This document shows, one piece after another, positions 9,127-17,691 of a stretch of 64,000 nucleotides of DNA. Numbering within the stretch: the first letter of the stretch is position 1; every line of letters starts with the position of its first letter. Source of the DNA: Patescibacteria group bacterium (GTDB lineage Bacteria > Patescibacteriota > Patescibacteriia > 2-12-FULL-60-25); contig JAGOUY010000009.1 of assembly GCA_018061025.1 (NCBI GenBank), positions 1-64,000 on the forward strand. The letters are read 5' to 3'. The notes below the pieces were generated by a model. That model made no database searches. It worked only from the letters and a program-made list of their open reading frames with translations, and was not told the DNA's origin. A program made the position numbers and the translations under genes.

Positions 9127-10989
9127 ATGTCCAACTGGCTTTCTACCGTTCGTACGTGGTGGCAGCGCCTGTTTTTTTGGCAGCAAACGAAGACTGGTTC
9201 AGAAGAGTTTCAACCCCACGCGCATCATGACCATGCCCTTGTTTTGGCTGCCAAAGAGCCAACGGCGACGAATTGGCGTAAGGTACGGTTTTTACATCAT
9301 GTGTTAAAGGGACGCGAACTCAGATTATTTTGGGCGAGTTTTGTTGTGATGGTGACCGCTTTGGGAGCTGGATCTGCCCTCCTTATCCGCCCGCACGTGA
9401 TGCGTGTCCCCGCACACGGGGGAACGATTACCGAAGCTTTGATCGGCAGTCCTCGTCTTATCAATCCCCTTTACGCCCCCTTGAATGATGTTGACCGTGA
9501 CTTGTGTGCCCTGATTTATTCCGGCTTGTTTCGCGTCAACACAAATCTGGAACCTGAACCCGACCTCGTCCAAACGTATCGCTGGAGCGAAGATGGGAAG
9601 ATGTTAGAAGTGAGCCTGCGCAAAGATGCACGCTTTCATGATGGCGTACCCGTTACAGCGGATGATGTGATTTTTACTTACCAGCGCGTGCTTGATCCAA
9701 GTTGGCGTAGTCCGCTTACCAATGGATTTAAGGGATTGCAACAGGTCATACGCGTTGATGAGTCGACGATTCAATTTCAATTAGAAGCTCCAAATCCAAC
9801 CTTGCTCATGGAGCTTACGCTTGGCATCTTGCCGACCCATGTTTGGGAAGGCACGCAAGGAGCAACGGCGGCACTAGCAGAAGCCAACCTTAAACCAATT
9901 GGCTCGGGGCCCTATCGCTTAGAGTCTTTGAAGCGCGATGCCAAAGGCAATGTCTTAAGCTTTACCCTGACACGCTTTTCCCAGTATTACGGCCATGCGC
10001 CTTATATTGATACTTGGCAGTTCCGTTTTTACGGAGACCGTCCTCAGGCACACGAAGCGCTGCAGACGAACCAAGTAGACGCGGTGGCGTTTGTGCCTTG
10101 GAAAGATGTGGGAGAGATTAAGCACGGCAATACTCAGAGTTCGACGCTGGAACTTCCGCAGGAGACGATTGCGTTTTTTAACATTAAAGACACCCTGTTA
10201 AAGGATGTGCGCATCCGCCAAGCCTTGAACATGGCGATTGACCGTCGAGAACTCCAGGAGTTAATCGGTTCAAATGCAAAGGTCGCGAGTTCACCGTTTC
10301 CTTTTTTGGAAGCAACCTCTATACAAGTGGGTGATTTAGATGGTGCGCGTGTATTGTTGAATAGTTTGGGCTGGCATCTACCTACAAACGGATCGGTGCG
10401 CATTTACGAACCACCGACAGTCGCCACTCGAGGGACAACCACGGCTACACCTCCTAAACCTGCGACAAGTTCGACGGAATTCGTGATTACGATTGATTTG
10501 CCGGACCAAGCGGACCTTGTAAAAGTTGCGGAGCTCCTTAAACGCCGTTGGTCCTTGATTGGTGCGCGCGTCGAGATGCGGGTTCATCCCGCAAGCGATT
10601 TATTGCGACAAGCGTTAGATAAACGTGACTATCAAGTTTTGGTGTGGAACGTTCTTCTCCCCCCTACGCAAGATATTTCTCCGTTTTGGGCAAGTACCCA
10701 AATCACAAACCAAGGGTTGAATTTGGCAAACTTGGCGGATCGCGATGTTGATCGAGCGTTGGAAGGAATCCAGTCGGCTACGACGACGCCCGCGTTAGAA
10801 TCAGCACGTCAGACGTTGTCACAAGCGATTTTAAAACAAACCCCCGCCCTATTCTTGCTGCGCCCTGCCTACGCGTATCTTCTTTCACGGGATGTGAAGG
10901 GCGTGCAACCGATGCGACTTAGCAGACCTTCGGATCGTTTGTTGCAAGCAAACACTTGGTACATTGAAACGGATTGGAAGTGGAGATAG
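9127..10989 (+). CDS. Peptide/nickel-type ABC transporter substrate-binding protein (SBP_bac_5)
   Basis: Extracytoplasmic solute-binding protein, probably for oligopeptides. Residues 1-70 are cytoplasmic and basic. One membrane helix (about 70-90, LFWASFVVMVTALGAGSALLI) anchors it; there is no lipobox. The SBP_bac_5 fold starts near GGTITEALIGSPRLINPLYAP and includes DLCALIYSGLFR, FHDGVPVTADDVIFTY and RIRQALNMAIDR. A Thr/Pro-rich insert lies near residues 430-450. Length 620 aa. No permease or ATPase genes are adjacent, so it may work with a transporter elsewhere or in peptide scavenging. Confidence 0.93.
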   Translation: MSNWLSTVRTWWQRLFFWQQTKTGSEEFQPHAHHDHALVLAAKEPTATNWRKVRFLHHVLKGRELRLFWASFVVMVTALGAGSALLIRPHVMRVPAHGGTITEALIGSPRLINPLYAPLNDVDRDLCALIYSGLFRVNTNLEPEPDLVQTYRWSEDGKMLEVSLRKDARFHDGVPVTADDVIFTYQRVLDPSWRSPLTNGFKGLQQVIRVDESTIQFQLEAPNPTLLMELTLGILPTHVWEGTQGATAALAEANLKPIGSGPYRLESLKRDAKGNVLSFTLTRFSQYYGHAPYIDTWQFRFYGDRPQAHEALQTNQVDAVAFVPWKDVGEIKHGNTQSSTLELPQETIAFFNIKDTLLKDVRIRQALNMAIDRRELQELIGSNAKVASSPFPFLEATSIQVGDLDGARVLLNSLGWHLPTNGSVRIYEPPTVATRGTTTATPPKPATSSTEFVITIDLPDQADLVKVAELLKRRWSLIGARVEMRVHPASDLLRQALDKRDYQVLVWNVLLPPTQDISPFWASTQITNQGLNLANLADRDVDRALEGIQSATTTPALESARQTLSQAILKQTPALFLLRPAYAYLLSRDVKGVQPMRLSRPSDRLLQANTWYIETDWKWR

Positions 10990-11000
10990 CCCTCAGAAGA

Positions 11001-11029
11001 TTGCGAGGAACATTTGTTTGTGATACATG
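11001..11029 (+). promoter_or_regulatory. Sigma70-type promoter
   Basis: TTGCGA (11001-11006), 17 nt, TACATG (11024-11029), about 44 nt before the small gene at 11073. Confidence 0.55.
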
Positions 11030-11072
11030 AGTAGCGAGCAAGCTAGAGAGGCGGGCTCGAGGAGGCGAGATG

Positions 11073-11258
11073 ATGTCCAATGAAATGCGTTGCGGTGATT
11101 ATCGTCAGAAATTTATCCGGTTTGCGATTCATGACCACTCGATCGTGGGTTGGAATCAGACTTTATACCGTATTCGTGAAGCAAATATTTCGAGCGGAGA
11201 ATTGTTTACTCCCCGGCAGTGGCGGCGTCTACGGCGTCGGCTCGTGCGGCGGCGTTAG
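11073..11258 (+). CDS. Small basic orphan protein, 61 aa
   Basis: No family recognised. A strong GGAGG (11061-11065) lies 7 nt before ATG 11073 (a second ATG is at 11070), and a promoter sits at 11001-11029. The start signals match those of other orphan genes in the window, so I call it real despite its size. The C-terminus is extremely basic (PRQWRRLRRRLVRRR), suggesting nucleic-acid or membrane-surface binding. The remainder contains an aromatic-rich helix. Function unknown. Confidence 0.55.
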   Translation: MSNEMRCGDYRQKFIRFAIHDHSIVGWNQTLYRIREANISSGELFTPRQWRRLRRRLVRRR

Positions 11259-11425
11259 CATATTCGGATCTACTGTTCTTTATCCTCTATTAATTGCGGA
11301 ACGCCTGTCCGCTTTTGTTCTGAAGCTTTTAACGGATTAGAAGCTTGAGGACAAAATTTTTAAGGAAAGGTTGGGATTTAAACAGCACCCCAGATTAGTC
11401 GACTATGCCTGTCTGTTTTGTCGGC

Positions 11426-11454
11426 TTGCTTAGGATATTTCTTTAGAGTACCTT
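11426..11454 (+). promoter_or_regulatory. Putative promoter of the 11462 gene
   Basis: TTGCTT (11426-11431), 17 nt, TACCTT (11449-11454). Only 7 nt separate it from TTG 11462, consistent with a leaderless transcript. Confidence 0.45.
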
Positions 11455-11461
11455 AAAGGAG

Positions 11462-11680
11462 TTGAGGGGAAGCCTGACAAAAGTGGCGGCCCAAGCCCAG
11501 AAAAAACAGCAACGGTATATTATTTTACGCAAAAACCAGCCTACTTTTGAATTACGTCCATTTTCAGAAAAAGACCCTACGTTTGAACAATTACAAAAGG
11601 ACTTGGAGATGGCTGAAGAAGATGTTCGAGTAGGAAGACTGTATACGCAAGCGGAGGCAGAGAAGATGTTGGGGATATAA
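11462..11680 (+). CDS. Small antitoxin-like protein, 72 aa
   Basis: The C-terminal half (DLEMAEEDVRVGRLYTQAEAEKML) resembles the C-terminal toxin-binding tail of RelB/Phd-type antitoxins. The N-terminal half is basic. The start is uncertain: TTG 11462 would be leaderless behind the -10 box, and GTG 11483 would have GAGGGG upstream. No toxin gene is adjacent, so it is an orphan or remnant antitoxin. It precedes a structured terminator region and the opposite-strand tRNA-Leu. Confidence 0.55.
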   Translation: MRGSLTKVAAQAQKKQQRYIILRKNQPTFELRPFSEKDPTFEQLQKDLEMAEEDVRVGRLYTQAEAEKMLGI

Positions 11681-11711
11681 GTATGGGGTACGAAGGAAAG
11701 CGCTTTTATTT

Positions 11712-11787
11712 GTGCCCCGTAAAATCCCGCCAGGGTGGGACACGGGGCTACGTAAAAAGCCTCCGCCATGAAGCGGGGCTTTTTACG
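11712..11787. terminator. Two hairpins; bidirectional terminator
   Basis: GCCCCGT...ACGGGGC forms a first stem (11712-11748). CGTAAAAAGC...GCTTTTTACG (11751-11787) forms a second with A/T tracts on both sides. It should end the 11462 transcript and the opposing tRNA-Leu transcript. Confidence 0.7.
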
Positions 11788-11874
11788 TGGTGGGCGAGGA
11801 GGGACTCGAACCCTCATGACCTTGCGATCGCTGGTACCTGAAACCAGTGCGTCTACCAGTTCCGCCACTCGCCC
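11788..11874 (-). tRNA. tRNA-Leu (anticodon CAG)
   Basis: 87 nt including an encoded CCA. Acceptor GGGCGAG pairs with CTCGCCC. The anticodon stem CTGGT/ACCAG holds the loop TTCAGGT. A long variable arm and the T-loop GTTCGAGTC are present, as expected for a class II tRNA-Leu. Confidence 0.95.
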
Positions 11875-11986
11875 CCGAAGCTTCTACTCTAGCAGCACGA
11901 ACAGGTGTGATCATGCCGTATCTAGGACATAGGGTCAAGGCTTGGTATTTCTTGCTATCTTACGAAATTTATGGTTAAATTTAACT

Positions 11987-12247
11987 ATGTTAAAGCAACA
12001 ATGTATTTCTATTACAACGTTACGGACAAAGACAAAAGAATGCCTTGAGAATCTCTCACAGGAGCCTAAATTTGTGTTTGTAAACAATGAACCCGTTGCT
12101 GCCTTGCTTGCTATTGAGGAGTATGAGAATTATTTTCTTAAGCCTACCTTGCGAGAACTGAGCCAGCAGGAAGCATCCGCTCCTCTTAAGAAAGCAGCGC
12201 TCGCTGCCAGACGGAGCCGAAAAAAGGATTTGCTCAACCTTCAATAA
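11987..12247 (+). CDS. Phd/YefM-type antitoxin-like protein, 86 aa
   Basis: Starts MLKQQCISITTLRTKTKECL, the typical beta-strand plus helix of Phd/YefM antitoxins, followed by FVFVNNEPVAALLAIEEYEN, the family's conserved core. The C-terminal tail is polar and basic (AALAARRSRKKD). Family members bind their operator DNA and neutralise a RelE/Doc-type toxin. No toxin lies within 300 nt, so this is probably solitary. ATG 11987 is preferred over an upstream in-frame codon at 11942. Confidence 0.8.
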   Translation: MLKQQCISITTLRTKTKECLENLSQEPKFVFVNNEPVAALLAIEEYENYFLKPTLRELSQQEASAPLKKAALAARRSRKKDLLNLQ

Positions 12248-12551
12248 GTGCTTGCAAGTCGTTGTGATTGACGGATTCTGCTATTTCTGCTATTGTTAAT
12301 AGGAGTTTCGTGTTGGACGCCTTTCGTGTGACCTTGCTTTCTTGGCTAGGTTGAGCGAAAGTCGTGACAGACCGTGTTACGTATTTGGAGGGAGGTGCTC
12401 CGCCAAATCCGTTTCTCAAAAGATGATTTTTGTTTTTGTTTTCTCTTTAGCATTCATATCAATGACTGCGTGCGTGTTTTTGCCTGCGTTGGACAATCCG
12501 CGATCCGCTCCTGTCATGCCATTGATGAATTGCTTCTTTCTCTAAAAAATT

Positions 12552-14660
12552 ATGACTCCTACACATCCTACCCCAGCTCCGTCTGGTGGCTTTCGCGGTG
12601 GCAGCACGCCTCCACCCCGCCCTCCTTCTTCCTCATTCCGACGTCCGATGCGCAGCCATGGGCCAAAACGTCCTCGCATTGATGCGCCTGTAAAAACGGG
12701 CGTCGTGTTTGCTAAACCGGCTGGCGACTTTCGTCCACGGCCGACGACCGCTACTCCAACCGCTCCGCGTGGCGCGAATTTTGATACGCGCGGTTCGCTT
12801 AAACAAGGCTTTGCCAAAGATGAACGTGGCACAAGCGATTCACACGAAGTGAATCGCCGTGCGCCTGCCCATGCTAAACGCGGTCCTTCGATGGGCGGTG
12901 CCTTTGCGTCCGCTCCTCGTATGAGCACGTTTAAACACAAACCCTTTCGCAAGACGGGGGTTGATGAAGACGTACTTAACAAAGAAAGCCAACGTCTTAA
13001 GGTGACCGTCCTCGGCGGCAACGAAGAAGTTGGCCGCAACATGACCATGCTTGAATTCGGCAATGATATTTTGCTCGTCGACATGGGTCTCCAATTTCCG
13101 GATGACGACATGCCGGGCGTTGATTACATCGTACCGAATATTTCTGCGCTGAAAGGCAAAGAAAAGAATATTCGTGGCGTGATTATTACGCATGCCCACT
13201 ATGACCACATCGGTGGCGTCCCTCATCTTATCCCTCAGTTAGGCAATCCGCCTGTGTTTGGGACGGATCTTACCTGTGGCATTATCCAAAAACGCCAGGA
13301 AGACCATCGCAATGCACCGGCCCTCAACTTGTACTCCGTTACTTATGACGACGTCTTACAGTTAGGCGCGTTTAAGGTGGAATTCTTTGGGGTGGCCCAC
13401 TCTGTCCCCTCTTCCATGGGCGTGATTATCAACACCCCCTGTGGAATCATTGTGCATACCGGGGACTTTAAGCTTGATCCAGGACCTGGCTCGCAATCCA
13501 TCCAAGAAACGGAGAAGATTAAGAACCTCGCCAACCGCAATGTCTTGGCGCTCATGTGTGACTCGACGAATGCGTCTAAACCCGGAAAACAATTACCAGA
13601 AATCGACATTCAAAATAACATTGATGAGATCATTGCCAATTCCAAAGGCCGTGTGATTATCGGCACGTTTGCGTCTATGATTGCGCGTGTTCAACAAATT
13701 ATCAAAGCCTGTGAACGCCAGCACCGAAAGGTGGCGATTGAAGGGTTCTCGATGCGTTCCAACATCATGATTGCTCAGCAATTGGGCTACATGGATATCC
13801 AAAAGGGTACACTTATTGAAACCAAAGACATCCATAAGTATGACCGTGAAAAAACGGCGGTCATTTGTACGGGTGCCCAAGGCGAAGAACGTGCGGCTTT
13901 GATGCGCATCGCGAACCGTGAACATCCAATCATTTCGATTGAACCTGGAGATACGGTCGTGTTCTCTTCCTCTGTTATTCCTGGTAACGAGCGCTCGGTG
14001 CAACGCGTGAAAGACACGCTTTACCGCGAAGGCGCCGAAGTCATCCACTACAAGATGATGGACGTGCACGCCGGTGGCCATGCGCAACAGGAAGATTTGA
14101 AAGAGATGCACGATATGATCAAGCCGAAGTATTTGATCCCGATTGAAGGGCACTACTCGTTCTTGTGCGACCATGCCAAGACGGCGATTGAGAACGGCTT
14201 TAAAGAAGAAAATATCTTCATTGCGGATAATGGCCAGATTCTTGAGTTCGACATTCATGGCAATGGGATGTTGACGAACAAAAAAGTCTCAACGGACTAT
14301 GTGTTCGTGGATGGGCTCGGGGTTGGAAATACCAACCAAATCGTGTTGCGTGATCGTCAACAATTGTCGAGCGAAGGTGTCGTGATCGCCGTGGCCGTCA
14401 TTGATGGCAAAACGGGCGTGCCACAAGCCTTACCAGATGTGATTTCTCGTGGCTTCGTCTACATGAAGGAACACCAAGAACTCATCATGCAGGCACGTCA
14501 GAAAGCGAATGCGATCTTAAAGAGCGCGTCGCCGGATCCAAAGGTGTCGTCTCCGAATGGGACGTACCTCAAAGACAAGTTACGCGATGAATTAGGTGAA
14601 TTCCTCTTCATCAAAACGGAACAGCGTCCGATGGTGATCCCGGTGATTATCGAGGTGTAA
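12552..14660 (+). CDS. rnj: Ribonuclease J
   Basis: Metallo-beta-lactamase/beta-CASP RNase for 5' exonucleolytic and endonucleolytic mRNA and rRNA processing. The zinc site motif HAHYDHIGG follows the core start LKVTVLGGNEEVGRNM. Further motifs are HTGDFKLDP, CDSTNA, the beta-CASP region (GRVIIGTFASMIARVQQ, CTGAQGEERAA) and MDVHAGGHAQQEDL. An atypical ~135-residue N-terminal extension is rich in Pro, Arg and Ser and is probably disordered. Length 702 aa versus about 555 usual. No Shine-Dalgarno is seen. A terminator follows at once. Confidence 0.97.
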   Translation: MTPTHPTPAPSGGFRGGSTPPPRPPSSSFRRPMRSHGPKRPRIDAPVKTGVVFAKPAGDFRPRPTTATPTAPRGANFDTRGSLKQGFAKDERGTSDSHEVNRRAPAHAKRGPSMGGAFASAPRMSTFKHKPFRKTGVDEDVLNKESQRLKVTVLGGNEEVGRNMTMLEFGNDILLVDMGLQFPDDDMPGVDYIVPNISALKGKEKNIRGVIITHAHYDHIGGVPHLIPQLGNPPVFGTDLTCGIIQKRQEDHRNAPALNLYSVTYDDVLQLGAFKVEFFGVAHSVPSSMGVIINTPCGIIVHTGDFKLDPGPGSQSIQETEKIKNLANRNVLALMCDSTNASKPGKQLPEIDIQNNIDEIIANSKGRVIIGTFASMIARVQQIIKACERQHRKVAIEGFSMRSNIMIAQQLGYMDIQKGTLIETKDIHKYDREKTAVICTGAQGEERAALMRIANREHPIISIEPGDTVVFSSSVIPGNERSVQRVKDTLYREGAEVIHYKMMDVHAGGHAQQEDLKEMHDMIKPKYLIPIEGHYSFLCDHAKTAIENGFKEENIFIADNGQILEFDIHGNGMLTNKKVSTDYVFVDGLGVGNTNQIVLRDRQQLSSEGVVIAVAVIDGKTGVPQALPDVISRGFVYMKEHQELIMQARQKANAILKSASPDPKVSSPNGTYLKDKLRDELGEFLFIKTEQRPMVIPVIIEV

Positions 14661-14664
14661 AGAG

Positions 14665-14690
14665 AAAGACGAGCTTAACGGCTCGTCTTT
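14665..14690 (+). terminator. rnj intrinsic terminator
   Basis: AAAGACGAGC pairs with GCTCGTCTTT around a 6-nt loop, immediately after the stop codon. Confidence 0.85.
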
Positions 14691-14765
14691 TGATTATGAT
14701 ATTCTACTGATAATCGTTCATTCTTTTTTAGTTGTCATCCTGGCGTAGGACTATCTTTTATTTTC

Positions 14766-14866
14766 CGTCATCCTTGACGTAGCGAAGCGAAGATCGAGGA
14801 TCCATCCCCGGGTCGATCGATCGGATGGATCCTCGTGTCTACGTATGACTCCGCACAAGGATGACG
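14766..14866. repeat. Dispersed palindromic repeat, copy 1
   Basis: Outer arms CGTCATCCTTG...CAAGGATGACG with inner GAGGATCCATC...GATGGATCCTC. It shares both arms with 15239-15335 and its right half with 16974-17009. It ends 43 nt before the GIY-YIG gene. Confidence 0.85.
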
Positions 14867-14894
14867 ATAGAAAAGGATGTAAAAGAAGAACCAT

Positions 14895-14900
14895 TATCAT
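14895..14900 (+). promoter_or_regulatory. -10-like box, 9 nt before GIY-YIG start
   Basis: TATCAT followed by exactly 9 nt and ATG 14910. No -35 is evident. Confidence 0.45.
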
Positions 14901-14909
14901 TTTTCTCAT

Positions 14910-15200
14910 ATGAAGCAAGGCTTCGTCTATATCCTCGCAAGTGGCTATAAAGGGACTCTTTATATAGGCGTGACGAGCAATCTACAAAGACGCATTTTGG
15001 AACATAGGCAAGGCCTGATTTCTGGATTTACAAAAGACTATGCCGTTCATCGGCTCGTCTACCTTGAACAAGGCGATTCCATTTCTGCGGCCATTGACCG
15101 AGAGAAGACCCTTAAACATTGGAAACGAGAATGGAAGATCGCTTTAATAGAAAAAGAGAACCCGACTTGGAGAGATTTATATCCTCAGCTGTTTGGATAA
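14910..15200 (+). CDS. GIY-YIG domain endonuclease-like protein, 96 aa
   Basis: Single-domain GIY-YIG nuclease fold of the small YhbQ/UPF0213-like group. FVYILAS is the GIY strand and LYIGVTSNLQRRILEH carries YIG and the catalytic Arg. Then come GFTKDY, VYLEQGDSISAAIDREKTLKHWKREWKIALIE and the end NPTWRDLYP. Such proteins are widespread in CPR and other bacteria, and their biological substrate is uncertain. It is bracketed by two copies of the same palindromic repeat (14766-14866 and 15239-15335), so it may be part of, or mobilised with, that element. Confidence 0.92.
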   Translation: MKQGFVYILASGYKGTLYIGVTSNLQRRILEHRQGLISGFTKDYAVHRLVYLEQGDSISAAIDREKTLKHWKREWKIALIEKENPTWRDLYPQLFG

Positions 15201-15238
15201 ACCTGCTATTTTTGGATTATTTTACTTTCGTCATCCTT

Positions 15239-15335
15239 GCGCGGAACGAAGTGAAGACACGAGGATCCATCCCCGCACGGCCGGACCCTCCCGATGGATC
15301 CTCGTGTCTCCGTATGACTTCGCACAAGGATGACG
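15239..15335. repeat. Dispersed palindromic repeat, copy 2
   Basis: Same family as 14766-14866: CGTCATCCTTG...GAGGATCCATC, then GATGGATCCTCGTGTC...CAAGGATGACG. It begins 38 nt after the GIY-YIG stop codon. Confidence 0.85.
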
Positions 15336-15380
15336 GGAAAAGGGAGGTAGACCGGCCCAAGGATGACGAAAAATAAAAAT

Positions 15381-16112
15381 CTACTTACTAGGAACAACAT
15401 CCCAAATCATATCGAACGTTGAACGAAATATATCGACCATGGCTGGCACGGCGATGACGATAGCCAAGGAGCTTTGGTCGGGGCTTATGATGAGGACTTT
15501 GTCGTCGAAAATATCGATGGTGCTTTTGAAGAGATACTTGGCGGGGAGGAACTTTACTTCGCGTAAGAGATTGTGTTCTTTTGGGTTCGTCTCATGCGAA
15601 TCGCTGGAGAGGAGGATGCGCGTATGGATGCCAGCGGCGGCACGGTCTTTGCGGAATTGGATGAAGAAGGTTGGATCTAAACCTTGCCAGGCGTTGCTGT
15701 TGCCCATGGCGGCGTAGGACTTGTGACGGTATTCGCGCAGGATGCCCGTATAAAATCGTTTTAATTCGTCGACGGTTTCGATAAAACGAACGCCAGTGGT
15801 TTGGATGTGTTTTTTCTCGAGGGATTCGAAGAGAGGGATGCCTTCGGTAAAGGCTTTGAGTTTCTTTTCAAAATAACCCGCGATGTGTTGCGGTTTTTCG
15901 GCGATGAAGATCTGTCGTCCGCGTTTTATAAACACTTCGACAAAGCCTTTTTGCGCCAGGCCTTTTAGAATGGCGTAGGCGGTGGTGCGACGGAGTCCGA
16001 CCTCCTTCGCAGCGAGACTGGCAGGCAGGCCACCGGTCTTTAAAAGAATGAGATAAATAGCCGCTTCCTGCTCGGAAAGGCCCATATCCTGCAAACGTTG
16101 TTCGGCATTCAT
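15381..16112 (-). CDS. TrmB-like transcriptional regulator 1, 243 aa
   Basis: N-terminal winged helix (residues ~1-75): LGLSEQEAAIYLILLKTGGLPASLAAKEVGLRRTTAYAILKGLAQKGFVE. A linker helix follows, then a C-terminal sensor domain seen in CPR TrmB-like proteins (FIETVDELKRFYTGILREYRHKSYAAMGN, ... VLIISPDQSSLAIVI). The family binds DNA and often senses sugars or nucleotides; the ligand here is unknown. Its promoter lies at 16152-16180 and a direct repeat of TTGTCAA/TCGTCAA lies just before the start (about 16116-16134). It is divergent from the orphan gene at 16291. Confidence 0.88.
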   Translation of the reverse strand: MNAEQRLQDMGLSEQEAAIYLILLKTGGLPASLAAKEVGLRRTTAYAILKGLAQKGFVEVFIKRGRQIFIAEKPQHIAGYFEKKLKAFTEGIPLFESLEKKHIQTTGVRFIETVDELKRFYTGILREYRHKSYAAMGNSNAWQGLDPTFFIQFRKDRAAAGIHTRILLSSDSHETNPKEHNLLREVKFLPAKYLFKSTIDIFDDKVLIISPDQSSLAIVIAVPAMVDIFRSTFDMIWDVVPSK

Positions 16113-16151
16113 ATGTTGTCAAAAATTATCGTCAATATAGTTATGTGTCTA

Positions 16152-16180
16152 ATATTAGCATGATTTAAGATAAATATCAA
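16152..16180 (-). promoter_or_regulatory. Promoter of TrmB-like gene 1
   Basis: On the minus strand: TTGATA (16175-16180), 17 nt, TAATAT (16152-16157), giving a leader of about 35 nt. Confidence 0.65.
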
Positions 16181-16200
16181 CATAAATTTGGCATTTATCG

Positions 16201-16229
16201 CTGACAATTTTGGATTTTTGTGGTATTCT
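16201..16229 (+). promoter_or_regulatory. Sigma70-type promoter for the 16291 gene
   Basis: CTGACA (16201-16206), 17 nt, TATTCT (16224-16229). Confidence 0.6.
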
Positions 16230-16290
16230 TGGACGTTGGATGATGGGAACAGGTTCCATCGCCAACACGGACACTCACAGGAGATCGAGC

Positions 16291-16857
16291 ATGGATACGA
16301 ACCCGAAGAAGATTTACACGTCGGATGAGATCAACGCCCAGATCACGGCGGCGAATGGCCTCGTCGCCGCAGCAAAAAAGGTATGCAACGAGGCTCAAGC
16401 TGATCTGAAGAAGGCGGAAACGGTGGTGAAGGAGAAGAAAGCCATGAAAGATGTCTTCATGGCTGTGTACGACCTCTTCCGTCTCAAGAGGGATGGGAAC
16501 ATTCCTGTGTACGTGGAACGTGAGATTCTGTACATTCTTAGCGATCCTCCGAATGAAGTTCCGTGTATGTGTTTCTGCAGTTCCTGGACGTGGCCGGACA
16601 GTGCTCGGCAAAGCATGGAATTGCTACGTCGGTGCCTTGGTATGCGTGGTGCGATGCGTGTGGTTATCCTGATTACAGATGATTCTAATCCGCAGACGGA
16701 ACCGGAGCGCTTTAGGATCTGTCATACTCCGGAACAGGTAGCTGAAGTCTCCCATGGCTGCAGGAGACCTCAAATTCCTGACCTTCTCGAGTGGCGAGCC
16801 TACACGCCTCCCACCTCATCTTCTCCACCCCCTCCCTTTCCCCTGTCCCAGGACTGA
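16291..16857 (+). CDS. Hypothetical protein, 188 aa
   Basis: No family recognised. The start is set by AGGAG (16279-16283) 7 nt before ATG. Residues ~10-60 form a likely coiled coil (Ala/Lys/Glu heptads, TAANGLVAAAKKVCNEAQ). The middle has CMCFCSSW, a possible metal or disulfide site. The last ~20 residues are Pro/Ser-rich. It is a single-gene unit of the orphan class and is followed by a partial palindromic repeat and a terminator. Confidence 0.7.
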   Translation: MDTNPKKIYTSDEINAQITAANGLVAAAKKVCNEAQADLKKAETVVKEKKAMKDVFMAVYDLFRLKRDGNIPVYVEREILYILSDPPNEVPCMCFCSSWTWPDSARQSMELLRRCLGMRGAMRVVILITDDSNPQTEPERFRICHTPEQVAEVSHGCRRPQIPDLLEWRAYTPPTSSSPPPPFPLSQD

Positions 16858-16973
16858 TACTCAGTCCAGACGGGGATCCTCTTGAACGCATCAATTATGA
16901 TTGGTGGTTTCAAAAGGATAACGCTTTCTTCTACTTCCGTTGTCCCCTCGATTGATGGACTCACCCGATGGAT

Positions 16974-17009
16974 CCTCGTGTCTCCGTCGGACTTCGCACA
17001 AGGATGACG
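16974..17009. repeat. Dispersed palindromic repeat, partial copy 3
   Basis: Only the right half is present: CCCGATGGATCCTCGTGTC through CAAGGATGACG. It matches copy 2 closely. Confidence 0.8.
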
Positions 17010-17040
17010 AGAGAGAAATAAATAAGAATCTGCCAAACAT

Positions 17041-17071
17041 AAAAACCCTCCGAGAATATCGGAGGGTTTTT
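17041..17071. terminator. Bidirectional intrinsic terminator
   Basis: AAAAACCCTCCGA pairs with TCGGAGGGTTTTT around GAATA. It separates the convergent 16291 and 17166-17612 genes. Confidence 0.9.
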
Positions 17072-17165
17072 ATACATTCTCTTTCGTCTTTGGGAAAACA
17101 CGAAACGGAATGAGGAGCGAAGGGCGTAACAGCGTCTTCGCGAGAGGGAGAGTGGTGAGCTGTGC

Positions 17166-17612
17166 TTAGGGGCAGTAGGGAGCGCTCATGAGCTGCGGGT
17201 AATCGATCTGGGAAGCGGCTCCTTCCTGGGAGAAGGGAACAACGATGCGCGGCTGGTTGGGGGTGGTGGAGAAGACCCACAGCAGGGCATCTCCGGGGTT
17301 GAGAGAGGCGTCTGTGGTCACCTTGACCTGGACACGTGTCGGCTCCCAGACGACGGAATTCACATACCCACTACCCAGGTCCTGAGCCTCGAGGCAGTTG
17401 GTCTGACCATTCACCGTCACCTTTTGCAGGCGATAGATGGGGCGGACGGTGGTTGAGCTCCAGACCGAACGGTCCATCCGCATGACCTGAGCCGTCGGGA
17501 TGATGATGGTGAAGGAAGTGGGGCGGTGGCCAGCACCTCCTACGACCAGAGCGAAGATCATCACGAGGCAGAAGCCTACCCATACTTTCATCGACAAATC
17601 ACTATCTGCCAT
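17166..17612 (-). CDS. Hypothetical membrane-anchored or secreted protein, 148 aa
   Basis: No family recognised. One N-terminal hydrophobic helix (about residues 8-27, KVWVGFCLVMIFALVVGGAG) would anchor or export it. The rest is beta-rich with a cysteine near the middle (TNCLEAQD) and one near the end (SAPYCP), possibly disulfide-linked. The start is supported by AAGGAG 5 nt upstream and a promoter at 17657-17684. It is divergent from trpS, its 5' region overlapping the trpS upstream region. Confidence 0.72.
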   Translation of the reverse strand: MADSDLSMKVWVGFCLVMIFALVVGGAGHRPTSFTIIIPTAQVMRMDRSVWSSTTVRPIYRLQKVTVNGQTNCLEAQDLGSGYVNSVVWEPTRVQVKVTTDASLNPGDALLWVFSTTPNQPRIVVPFSQEGAASQIDYPQLMSAPYCP

Positions 17613-17656
17613 GGCGGCTCCTTGTCTGCGCGGGGTTATTATCCACGCAGAAAATT

Positions 17657-17684
17657 ACTCTATCGCACTATGCGAAAAAATCAA
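17657..17684 (-). promoter_or_regulatory. Promoter of the 17612 gene
   Basis: Minus strand: TTGATT (17679-17684), 16 nt, TAGAGT (17657-17662). Confidence 0.5.
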
Positions 17685-17691
17685 GTGAGAG

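Noticed and set aside
10989-11340. Second frame at 11080-11340 overlapping the small basic gene
   Set aside because: Its start is not positioned to the GGAGG site, unlike the 11073 frame.
13593-14258. 221-codon frame antisense to RNase J
   Set aside because: Shadow of a conserved gene; no family features.
14766-17009. CRISPR-like repeats
   Set aside because: Copies are palindromic, irregularly spaced and interrupted by genes; no spacers or cas genes.
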